Assembly (NCBI RefSeq): GCF_000974985.2
Contig: NZ_LAVA02000046.1
Coordinates: 1 to 64,000 of the forward strand
Direction: 5' to 3'
Length of the DNA: 64,000 nt
DNA from: Streptomyces mangrovisoli
Lineage (GTDB): Bacteria; Actinomycetota; Actinomycetes; Streptomycetales; Streptomycetaceae
Shown here: positions 28,927 through 35,822 of the stretch, piece by piece
Layout: each line of letters starts with the position of its first letter
Numbering within the stretch: the stretch's first letter is position 1
Made by a program: the position numbers and the translations under genes
The notes under the pieces: generated by a model
Databases searched by the model: none
What the model was told of the DNA's origin: nothing
Seen by the model: only the letters and a program-made list of their open reading frames with translations

Positions 28927-29808
28927 TCACCGCGCCTCCTCGCCGGCCGGCCCCGGCAGGGGTCTTTCGTGCGCCCAGTGCGGGCCCAGGTCGTCGAGGG
29001 TCCAGCCGAAGGGGTAGGTGCGGGGCTTCGGCCGGTGCGGCCGGTGTTCGGGCCGGGAGGGCAGCCGTCGTACGAGAGCGGCGCGGGCCCGCAGGGCGCG
29101 GTGGGCCGCCGTGCGCAGCCAGAGAGGCTGGCGATGCAGACCGAGCGCGGTCAGCAGCGGGCCGTCGAGCAGGGCGAGCACGACGCGTGAGACGAACGGA
29201 CGCAGGAGGCGCGGGTAGAGGTCGACGACGACCCGAAGCGTCGCGGCGGCGACGCGCCGGTTGGCGGGGTCGTAGGCGAACTTCTCCTTCTCGTAGGAGT
29301 CGAGGAGCTGCTCGAACCCGGTGTAGTCGTCGGGGAGTTCCGTGATGCCCATCATCTCGCCCATGCGGCGGCCCACTTGGGCGAGGCTCTCGGTCTCCTG
29401 CCGGCACAGGGGGCGCCAGCCGTACCGGTCGATCCAACGCTTGGGTCCCACCACGGTGGTGGCGAGGACGTACAGGTAGTCCTCGTTGGCGATCCGGTAG
29501 CGGCCGTGGATGCGGTTGAGGTGCTGCGCGGTGGCCCGGCCGTGCTCGGAGTCGAGGCCGTCGCGCACCATCTCGTAGGCGATGAGCACGGTGTCGTCGT
29601 ACCGCTTGCGCCCGGTGCGCTCGAACTCCTGGGTACGGTCGAGGAGTCGGGAGATGCGGGGGATGCCGTAGTCCCGCAGGAACGCGACGGACACGCCCTG
29701 GAGGTAGTCCCACGGGAACTCGTACTGGGTGGTCCACCAGAATATCTGCTGGTAGTCACGCCGGGGGTCCAGGGCTTCGATGCGGCGCAGCCGGGTGTAG
29801 CGGCCCAT
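28927..29808 (-). CDS. DUF2236 oxygenase, MpaB / ER-bound-oxygenase-like family
   Basis: A 293-residue protein from ATG 29808, with AGGAG upstream. It belongs to the wider rubber-oxygenase catalytic (DUF2236) superfamily but to the MpaB-like branch: YQQIFWWTTQYEFPWDYLQG, KRYDDTVLIAYEMVRDGL, LNRIHGRYRIANEDYLYVLA. Arg69-x3-Thr73 and His101 correspond to the Arg/Thr/heme-His set of Lcp (Arg164, Thr168, His198), with a lysine-to-aspartate change between. There is no signal peptide, so it is cytoplasmic or membrane-associated, unlike Lcp. It may oxygenate a small terpenoid or fatty product. It is the third member of this superfamily within 10 kb. Confidence 0.85.
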   Translation of the reverse strand: MGRYTRLRRIEALDPRRDYQQIFWWTTQYEFPWDYLQGVSVAFLRDYGIPRISRLLDRTQEFERTGRKRYDDTVLIAYEMVRDGLDSEHGRATAQHLNRIHGRYRIANEDYLYVLATTVVGPKRWIDRYGWRPLCRQETESLAQVGRRMGEMMGITELPDDYTGFEQLLDSYEKEKFAYDPANRRVAAATLRVVVDLYPRLLRPFVSRVVLALLDGPLLTALGLHRQPLWLRTAAHRALRARAALVRRLPSRPEHRPHRPKPRTYPFGWTLDDLGPHWAHERPLPGPAGEEAR

Positions 29809-29949
29809 GAGCTGTCTCCTGTCGCGGCCCGTTGCTCACGGTGGCGCCGGCCGCCGAGTCCGGAACCGGGCTCGACGGCGAGGGGCCCGGAGCCGGGTTC
29901 CGTCGAAGTGGCGGGAGGTGCGGGGCGGATCGCCGAGGGCGGCGAAGAT

Positions 29950-29968
29950 ACAAAAACTATTCACTTGT
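29950..29968. promoter_or_regulatory. Imperfect palindrome upstream of the MpaB-type gene
   Basis: ACAAAAACTATTCACTTGT: ACAA and TTGT ends mirror each other in an AT-rich island otherwise rare in this DNA. It is 140 bases upstream of the oxygenase start (29808). It could be a TetR operator or the promoter core. Confidence 0.3.
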
Positions 29969-30018
29969 CTCACCGGAGGCGTCAACACCTCGGCGGGACA
30001 AGGGAGACGAGGGCGATC

Positions 30019-30651
30019 TCAGGAACGTGTCCGGTGGCCCACGGTGGACAGGGCGATGGCAACGTAGCGCTCCGCGAGCGTGGCCGGGGTCAACGGCCCT
30101 TGCGGGCGGTACCAGTTCACAACTCCCTGACACATGGTCAGGACCGCGCGCGCCGCGTCCACGGGGTAGGGGGTGGTGAACGCCCCGAGGTCCACGCCGT
30201 CCTGCACGCTGTGCCGGAGCATGGCCTCCAGTTCGTCGCGCAGTCCGACGTAGCGTGCCCGGTTGTCGGGTTCAAGGCTGCGGATCTCGGTGTCGAGGAA
30301 GGCCAGCGGTCCGCGGTGGGCCATGTAGAGCACGACGCACTCGACCAGGGCCCGGAAGCGGGCCACCGGGTCGGTGGCGTCCTTCGCCGCGTCGCGGCAG
30401 CGCCCGAGCACCGCCCGCATCGACCCCATGAGCAGTTCGACCAGCAGCGCCTGCTTGTTGTCGAAGTGGTAGTACAGCGTGGGCACGGTGACCCCGATCC
30501 GGCGCGCGATCTCGCGCACGCTGGTGCCGTGGTAGCCCTGCTCGTCGAAGACCTCCAGGGCGGCGGCCAGGATGGGCGGCAGTTCCAGCGGCCCGTACGT
30601 CCGCCAGTCCTCGTGCCCGTCCGCACGCAGTGCCGCCACCGCTTCCGCCAT
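30019..30651 (-). CDS. TetR-family regulator downstream of an acyl-CoA ligase
   Basis: A 210-residue protein from ATG 30651. HTH region: LPPILAAALEVFDEQGYHGT, SVREIARRIGVTVPTLYYHF, DNKQALLVELLMGSM. The C-terminal part (VLYMAHRGPLAFLDTEIRSL, ARAVLTMCQGVVNWYRPQGP) matches the KstR2/FadR-like TetR_C group that often senses acyl-CoA thioesters. It lies 38 bases after the ligase (30690-32249) on the same strand, so it is likely cotranscribed and may act on the palindromes upstream of that ligase (32296-32315 and 32431-32450). The ligand class is inference from context. Confidence 0.88.
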   Translation of the reverse strand: MAEAVAALRADGHEDWRTYGPLELPPILAAALEVFDEQGYHGTSVREIARRIGVTVPTLYYHFDNKQALLVELLMGSMRAVLGRCRDAAKDATDPVARFRALVECVVLYMAHRGPLAFLDTEIRSLEPDNRARYVGLRDELEAMLRHSVQDGVDLGAFTTPYPVDAARAVLTMCQGVVNWYRPQGPLTPATLAERYVAIALSTVGHRTRS

Positions 30652-30689
30652 GACCGGTGCCTTCCGTCCGCCCGCTTCCGGCGCCGAGT

Positions 30690-32249
30690 CTATCGATCAT
30701 CGAGGCCGTACTCGCGGTTGCGGCGGTATCGGTCGACCAGAACCCGCTTGAGCAGCTTGCCGGTCGGCGTGCGCGGAAGGCTGTCGACGAAGTCCACGTG
30801 GCGCGGCGCCTTGTAGTGGGCGATCCGCTCCCGCACGTACGCGATCAGCTCGCGCTCCAGATGCGGTCCCGGTCGGACGCCGGGCTCGACGGCGACCACC
30901 GCTCTGACCTCCTGCCCCATCTCCGGATCGGGCAGCCCGATCACGGCCGTGTCCGCCACCTTGGGGTGCAGGGCCAGCGCGTTCTCGACCTCCTGCGGAT
31001 AGATGTTGACTCCCCCGGAGATGATGACGAAGTCGCGCCGGTCGGCGAGGAAGAGATACCCCTGCGCGTCGACGTGCCCGACGTCACCGGTGGTGGTCCA
31101 GTACGGGTGGAGGGGGTGCTGCGCGGCGCGGGTCCGTTCGGGATCGTTGTGGTACTCGAAAGCCGGCTCGTCGCGCTCGAAGTAGACGGTGCCGACCTGG
31201 CCCGACGGCAGTTCCCGGCCGTCGTCGGCGCAGATCCTCAGCGTCCCCAGCAGGGCACGGCCCACCGAGCCGGGCCTGCGCAGCCAGGCTGCGGTGTCGA
31301 TGAAGGTCAGCCCGCTGCCCTCGGTCGCCGCGTAGTACTCGTGGACGATCGGTCCCCACCAGTCGATCATCGCCCGTTTGACGTTCACCGGGCAGGGCGC
31401 CGCGGCATGGATGGCGACCCGCAGCGACGACAGGTCGTACCGGGTGCGCACCTGCGGGGGCAGCTTCAGGGCGCGTACGAACATGGTCGGCACCCACTGG
31501 GTGTGGGTGACCCGGTGCCGCTCGATGGCGGACAGCGCCCGTTCCGCGTCGAAGTGCCGCATCATCACGACGGTGCCGCCGTAGGCGTGGACCACGCCGC
31601 CGAAGCGCAGCGGGGCGGCGTGGTAGACGGGTGCGGGTGACAGGTAGACGGTGTCCGGGCCGAATCCGTACAGGGGGCCGAACAGCGCGGTCGGGATGTC
31701 GCCCGGCTCGTGCACCTGACGGTCCGGCAGCGGAGGCTTGATGCCTTTGGGACGACCGGTGGTGCCGGACGAGTAGAGCATGTCGGCGCCGCGCGGCTGG
31801 TACGGCCGTGGCGTGGCGGACACGGCCGCCAGCGTCGCCGTGTAGGAGTCGTGCCCCGGTACGTCTCCGCCGAAGGCCAGCCGCAGCGCGACGCCGGGTG
31901 TTTCGGCCGCCACCGCCCGCGCCAGTTCCCCCAGTTCGGCGGAGACCACCAGGGCACGTGCCCCGCTGTCGTTGATGACGTAGGCCACCTCGGCGGGGGC
32001 GAGGTGGCGGTTGACGGCGGTGACGTACAGGCCTGAGCGCAGCGCCGCCCAGTACACCTCGAACACCTCGACGGCATTGTCGGACACCACGGCCACCACG
32101 TCGCCGCGGGCGAGGCCGGCGGCGCGCAGAGCGTTCGCCAGCCGGAGCGAGTTCTGTTCCAGTTCGGCGTAGGTGAGCGTCCGGCCGGTCTCCGCCATGA
32201 CGACCGCGGGCCTGTCGGGGGACGTACGGACGTGTGCTCCCGGATACAC
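30690..32249 (-). CDS. Acyl-CoA synthetase (AMP-dependent, FadD-like)
   Basis: A 519-residue enzyme from GTG 32249, with GAGGAGG 7 bases upstream. ADMLYSSGTTGRPKGIKPPL is the AMP-binding loop, VHEYYAATEGSGLTFIDTAA the core, TTGDVGHVDAQGYLFLADRR and DFVIISGGVNIYPQEVENAL the hinge, and PRTPTGKLLKRVL holds the catalytic C-terminal lysine. It resembles actinobacterial acyl-CoA synthetases of the FadD4/FadD12/FadD13 group, which activate fatty acids or steroid side-chain acids. It shares an operon with the TetR at 30019 and is divergent from the DUF3068 gene across a region with two operator-like palindromes. Isoprenoid acids from rubber are one candidate substrate. Confidence 0.88.
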   Translation of the reverse strand: MYPGAHVRTSPDRPAVVMAETGRTLTYAELEQNSLRLANALRAAGLARGDVVAVVSDNAVEVFEVYWAALRSGLYVTAVNRHLAPAEVAYVINDSGARALVVSAELGELARAVAAETPGVALRLAFGGDVPGHDSYTATLAAVSATPRPYQPRGADMLYSSGTTGRPKGIKPPLPDRQVHEPGDIPTALFGPLYGFGPDTVYLSPAPVYHAAPLRFGGVVHAYGGTVVMMRHFDAERALSAIERHRVTHTQWVPTMFVRALKLPPQVRTRYDLSSLRVAIHAAAPCPVNVKRAMIDWWGPIVHEYYAATEGSGLTFIDTAAWLRRPGSVGRALLGTLRICADDGRELPSGQVGTVYFERDEPAFEYHNDPERTRAAQHPLHPYWTTTGDVGHVDAQGYLFLADRRDFVIISGGVNIYPQEVENALALHPKVADTAVIGLPDPEMGQEVRAVVAVEPGVRPGPHLERELIAYVRERIAHYKAPRHVDFVDSLPRTPTGKLLKRVLVDRYRRNREYGLDDR

Positions 32250-32295
32250 AAGGCACCTCCTCGACCTGAGATTCGCGCTTGCCGCGCAAGTTCTC

Positions 32296-32315
32296 TACTG
32301 AGCGATCGCTAGAAT
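32296..32315. promoter_or_regulatory. Operator-like palindrome A upstream of the acyl-CoA synthetase
   Basis: TACTGAGCGATCGCTAGAAT with the perfect core AGCGATCGCT (32301-32310), 47 bases before the GTG at 32249. It matches palindrome B (32431-32450) at 14 of 20 positions. Likely a TetR operator. Confidence 0.55.
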
Positions 32316-32430
32316 CGGGAATGTGCTGCGAGGCGCAGCCTAGAGCGCATCAGGTCACCCAACAACGCTTCCAACGGCCAAGGTTGAGTTCCGGCCGAAG
32401 CATTGACCACCCCTCAGAGGCGCTCTAGCT

Positions 32431-32450
32431 TACCTAGCGCTCGCTAAGTA
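32431..32450. promoter_or_regulatory. Operator-like palindrome B upstream of the DUF3068 gene
   Basis: TACCTAGCGCTCGCTAAGTA pairs at 8 of 10 positions and lies 62 bases before the ATG at 32513. With palindrome A it suggests that one TetR-type repressor controls both divergent genes. Confidence 0.55.
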
Positions 32451-32512
32451 CGGGTCGCCGTACATCTCTCGTGCGCCGGCCCGTCGGCATCCCCGCCCCG
32501 AGGAGAACCGCC

Positions 32513-33553
32513 ATGCGCAAGAGCAGCTGGATCCTGACCGGGACGGCCGTGGTCCTGGTGGCCACGTCGGCGGTCACCAGGTTCGGCGCCTATCCCGCCC
32601 TGCACCAGATTCCCTCCGACGCCGACAGCACGTTCCACTACAAGGGCACCGCCTCCCTGCTCAACGCCCCCGCCCTGGCCGCCGGGGACAGCGCCCACGC
32701 GTACCTGCGCGACCTGCCGGTGACCCTGGACTGGCGCATCGCCGTACGGGACACCAGCGGCCGTACCGCCGTCGTCCTCGACGACGCCGTGCTGCGCGGC
32801 CCCGGGGGCAAGACGCTGAACAGCGCCCAACACATCTGGGCGGTGGACCGGCGCACCCTCTCCGACCGCCCGGCACCCGCCGGCTCGGGCGCCGAGCAGC
32901 ACTCGGGACTGGTGTTCTCCTGGCCGCTGGACCCCGAGAAGCGCGACTACCCCTTCTGGGACACGGGCGTCCGCCGGACGGTGACCGCCCGCTACGCGGG
33001 ATCGGACCAGGTGGACGGCCGTCAGGCCTACCGCTACGCCATCAAGGCCACGGGCGCGCTCGCCGACCCCACCACGGTCAAGGCGCTGCCCAAGGTCCTC
33101 CCCCGCAGCGCTGTCGCGGCGCTCAGCCAGGCGCTGCCCGCGGCCCAGCGGCCCGGAAAGGCGGCGCTCGCGGCCCTGCCCGAGGCCGTCCCGCTCACGT
33201 ACACGTCCACCACCGAGCGCACGGGCTGGGTCGACGCGAGCACCGGACTGGCACTGAACGGCTCCCTGCACCAGACGGTGCTCGCGCAGACGCAGGGCGC
33301 GAGCGGCCCGGTCACGCTGTTCCCGGTGACCGACGTCTCGGTCAAGGGCGCGGCCGCCTCGGTGCACCAGCAGACGCACGACGCCTCGGTGGCGCAGCGC
33401 GCGTGGTGGTGGCTGAGTACGGGCGTCCCGCTCGGCCTGCTCGTCCTCGCCATCCTGGCGGCGGCCCTCGCCTTCCGGTTCGCCCGGCGCGCGGCCGGCG
33501 ACCGCAGCCCGTCCGAGGACGAGCGCGAGGAGGCCCCGACTCCGGCGGCGTGA
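32513..33553 (+). CDS. DUF3068 (porin PorA-like) membrane-anchored protein
   Basis: A 346-residue protein from ATG 32513, with GAGGAGAA 6 bases upstream. An N-terminal helix (SWILTGTAVVLVATSAVTR) precedes a long extracytoplasmic domain containing LPVTLDWRIAVRDTSGRTAV and SGLVFSWPLDPEKRDYPFWD. A C-terminal transmembrane helix (LSTGVPLGLLVLAILAAALA) and an acidic tail complete the DUF3068 layout. The family occurs in mycolate- and lipid-handling actinobacteria; its function is not established. It is divergent from the acyl-CoA synthetase and shares operator-like palindromes with it, so a role in uptake or handling of hydrophobic substrates is a fair guess. Confidence 0.85.
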   Translation: MRKSSWILTGTAVVLVATSAVTRFGAYPALHQIPSDADSTFHYKGTASLLNAPALAAGDSAHAYLRDLPVTLDWRIAVRDTSGRTAVVLDDAVLRGPGGKTLNSAQHIWAVDRRTLSDRPAPAGSGAEQHSGLVFSWPLDPEKRDYPFWDTGVRRTVTARYAGSDQVDGRQAYRYAIKATGALADPTTVKALPKVLPRSAVAALSQALPAAQRPGKAALAALPEAVPLTYTSTTERTGWVDASTGLALNGSLHQTVLAQTQGASGPVTLFPVTDVSVKGAAASVHQQTHDASVAQRAWWWLSTGVPLGLLVLAILAAALAFRFARRAAGDRSPSEDEREEAPTPAA

Positions 33554-33566
33554 GCGGAGGAGGGCC

Positions 33567-33597
33567 GACGGGACCCGCCCAAGGGGCGGGTCCCGTC
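33567..33597 (+). terminator. Strong hairpin terminator after the DUF3068 gene
   Basis: A perfect 14-base stem, GACGGGACCCGCCC (33567-33580) with GGGCGGGTCCCGTC (33584-33597), loop AAG, then CTTTC. It starts 13 bases after the stop codon. Confidence 0.8.
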
Positions 33598-33621
33598 CTT
33601 TCGCATGTTCCGCCTCACGCC

Positions 33622-33700
33622 CCACCTTCCGACTCCCACCCCCCACCTTCCGCCTCCGCCTTCCGCTGTCCGCCTCCGCCTCCCGCCTTCCGCTGTCCGC
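33622..33700. repeat. Pyrimidine-rich imperfect tandem repeat
   Basis: CCTCCGC, CTTCCGC and CTGTCCGC units alternate; CTTCCGCTGTCCGC occurs at about 33659-33672 and again at 33687-33700. The tract lies between two hairpin terminators and carries no gene. The plus strand is almost pure C/T, so it could form unusual DNA structure. Confidence 0.6.
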
Positions 33701-33707
33701 GCACACG

Positions 33708-33736
33708 ACAACGGCCGCCCTGTCGGCGGCCGTTGT
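33708..33736. terminator. Bidirectional hairpin terminator
   Basis: ACAACGGCCGCC (33708-33719), loop CTGTC, GGCGGCCGTTGT (33725-33736): a perfect 12-base stem between the convergent DUF3068 and lcp2 genes. Confidence 0.75.
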
Positions 33737-33868
33737 GACGTCTTGCCCGGTGGGGGGAAGTCGCGGTCCTGATGGATGCCGCCAGGGGCGGGGTGGAGCG
33801 GCCTGCCGCCCCTGGCAGCGGTTGCGACCCGTGCGCGACTGCCGCGCCCGGGGCTGGTGGGGCGGCGC

Positions 33869-35092
33869 TCAGGCGGGGCGGTTCGTGTCGGGGATCGAGA
33901 TGGCTATCGGCTGCGCCTCGTTGAGGAACAGGAGGACGAACTGACGCAGGGCCTCCTCCAGGGTCCAGGCGATCGCGGGGATGGCGGGCAGCGGGATCAG
34001 GCCCTCACGGAAGGCGACCAGCAGCGGCCAGGCGGCGGCGATCAGCGGTTCGAGGATGGGCTCCTGGGCCAGTCCGATCATGTCGCCGATCCGGTCGCCG
34101 AGCGTGTACCGGGAGAAGGCGCTGATCAGGTCCCGGGTGAGGCCGGCGTCGATCTCCGCGACGATGCCGAGGAGGACCTGGGTCAGCGCCTTGCCCTCGG
34201 GAGTGGAGCCGAGGACCGGGTCGAGGAGCTGCTTGGACTGGGCGTTGGCCGCGTCCCAGCTGGCCGGGATGTACTCGTCACGCACGCCGAGCATGTGCGC
34301 GCTGACCTGCCAGACATGCAGGTACGCCGCGGCGTCGGCATCACTGACGCGGACGCCCCACTCCTTCATCTTGCGCATGACGAACGTGGCCAGGCTGTGC
34401 CAGGTGACCAGGATGTCGGCCTGGCTGATCGGGGTCGGCTGGCCGCCGCTGGTCTGGGTCCAGGCCGGGGACTGCGGCAGCAGGTGCCGTACCGCGGCGT
34501 GGACCATCCGCGTCTTCACCGCGGTCACGATCATCGAACCCTGCGGCAGGTAGGCGTCCGTGGCTCCGATGTCGTAACCGAGTTTCGCCGTCTTGGCGAT
34601 GCGGTCCTTCATGTTCGCACCGCCCTTGGAGTAGTAGACGGCGCGGGACTCCCGGGGGATGGCGGTACTCATGAGGCCGCTGCCGAGGCCGTAGAGCGCT
34701 CCGATGTAGATGCCCTTCGTCGAGTTGATCCGGGAGGCCCGGTCGAGCTTGTCGGCGTCCGCCCAGGACGGCATCTGCCGGGCTGAGTCCATGAACTCCC
34801 GCAGATCCGCGGGGAGTCCCGCGGGCGGCGCCTGATCGTTGCGGGTCCACGTGGCCAGTTGGTCGTTGATCGCGGAGATTCCGCCGCGGTCGAGCACGGC
34901 CGCGAGGACGGGGTCGGCCTCGTCGTCCCACACCCACTGCGGGTCGACACCCGCACCGGTGCCGGCCACCGACTCGTCCGGCGCCCACGTCCACAGCGAG
35001 CGGGCGCCGGCCGGCGTGGCCAGGCTCAGTGCTCCGAGGGCCCCGAGGACCCCTCCTGCCGTCAGTACCTTGCGCCTGCTGAACCCGTTCAT
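33869..35092 (-). CDS. lcp: Latex-clearing protein / rubber oxygenase, K30 type
   Basis: A 407-residue protein from ATG 35092, with AAGGAG upstream deciding this start over a longer one at 35146. Residues 1-30 are a Tat signal (FSRRKVLTAGGVLGALG). The DUF2236 core matches Lcp of Streptomyces sp. K30 in numbering as well as residues: Glu148 (AIPRESRAV), Arg164, Lys167 and Thr168 (KDRIAKTAK), and heme ligand His198 (TRMVHAAVRHLLPQ). It performs oxidative cleavage of poly(cis-1,4-isoprene) outside the cell. It is the closer of the two copies to the characterised enzyme and probably the main rubber oxygenase. It has no co-directional partner and is flanked by a bidirectional terminator. The 730 bases upstream hold an outward-facing inverted repeat. 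Confidence 0.95.
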   Translation of the reverse strand: MNGFSRRKVLTAGGVLGALGALSLATPAGARSLWTWAPDESVAGTGAGVDPQWVWDDEADPVLAAVLDRGGISAINDQLATWTRNDQAPPAGLPADLREFMDSARQMPSWADADKLDRASRINSTKGIYIGALYGLGSGLMSTAIPRESRAVYYSKGGANMKDRIAKTAKLGYDIGATDAYLPQGSMIVTAVKTRMVHAAVRHLLPQSPAWTQTSGGQPTPISQADILVTWHSLATFVMRKMKEWGVRVSDADAAAYLHVWQVSAHMLGVRDEYIPASWDAANAQSKQLLDPVLGSTPEGKALTQVLLGIVAEIDAGLTRDLISAFSRYTLGDRIGDMIGLAQEPILEPLIAAAWPLLVAFREGLIPLPAIPAIAWTLEEALRQFVLLFLNEAQPIAISIPDTNRPA

Positions 35093-35387
35093 TGCTCCGA
35101 ACTCCTTCGTGAGTCCTGTCTGAATCGTGCTCGGGATCACGCGCACCGGGCACGTTGGGGCGCACTACGCGCGAGGGGGAACCGATGACGCGTGCAGGGT
35201 CGGCCCACGAGGGGCCTCGCTGGGGGCGGCCCTGCGGCACCTGCGCCTCGGGGTTCATCGACGCCTGCAACTCATGTGCTCTGAGGCCGAGTTGACACGA
35301 TGGAACAGATCGAGGCTCTCTGTATCACCCAGGGGAGCACAGGCGGCACCGGAGCGCCAGGGTCTGCACCGAATCAGGAGGAGCCCG

Positions 35388-35746
35388 TGGGACCCGACCC
35401 GCCGGGCGACGGCGGCCGAACGCTCGCCGCGGTGCGGCAGTTCCTCACCGAAAGGCCCCGCGAGGAGCAGCGGGCAGACCGAATGGCGGGCGAGGTGGAC
35501 ATCGGCGTGGTCACGATGCCCGAGCCCGCCGCGCCGCGGGACCCCTCGCTCGTGACCACCGCCGCTTGCCACCTGCTCCGCCGGGGAACGGGCGGCTCCG
35601 CGCGTCCGGCGAGGACAGGAAAGGGCAGATGTTGGCCTCGTGTCAATAGTTGGTCGGAGTTCTACTCGCCTTGGCGTCGCTCCAGTTGGGGCGGTGCGGC
35701 GGATTTCTCCATGATCGCAAGGAACGAACTCCGCGCTCTCTATTGA
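35388..35746 (+). CDS. Possible small hypothetical protein or coding relic
   Basis: The frame from GTG 35388 has GGAGGAG 5-6 bases upstream and strong GC bias at third positions over its first 80 codons (VGPDPPGDGGRTLAAVRQFL, RADRMAGEVDIGVVTMPEPA). Its 3' end runs into the inverted-repeat element, where coding character is lost. No family recognised. It may be a gene truncated by that element. Confidence 0.3.
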
Positions 35747-35758
35747 CACTTCGCCAAC
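35631..35758. repeat. 128-bp inverted-repeat element (MITE-like or mirrored promoter)
   Basis: Ends: GTTGGC-N3-GTGTCAATAG-N5-CGGAGTTC on the left (35631-35662). The right end (35758-35726, complement) reads GTTGGC-N3-GTGTCAATAG-N6-CGGAGTTC. The central 63 bases are unique. Each arm carries TTGACA, a perfect -35 hexamer, facing outward (35743-35748 on plus, 35646-35641 on minus). CACTGT lies 18 bases after the right one. It may be a transposon-derived element or a mirrored regulatory module serving lcp2 and the ligase. Confidence 0.6.
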
Positions 35759-35822
35759 AGCGGCGCCACTGTGGGCCCCGCCCGAGGAGAGAGCGCACGG
35801 TTCGCGAGAGAGGGAACCCGAC

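Larger units (their letters stand above)
35093..35822. other. Long divergent intergenic region between lcp2 and an acyl-CoA ligase
   Basis: Holds the promoter of lcp2, a doubtful small frame (35388-35746) and the inverted-repeat element at 35631-35758. No other gene is supported. Confidence 0.5.

Noticed and set aside
33622-33700. Pyrimidine-rich tract as a coding proline/arginine repeat
   Set aside because: It lies between two strong terminators with no start codon and ribosome site.
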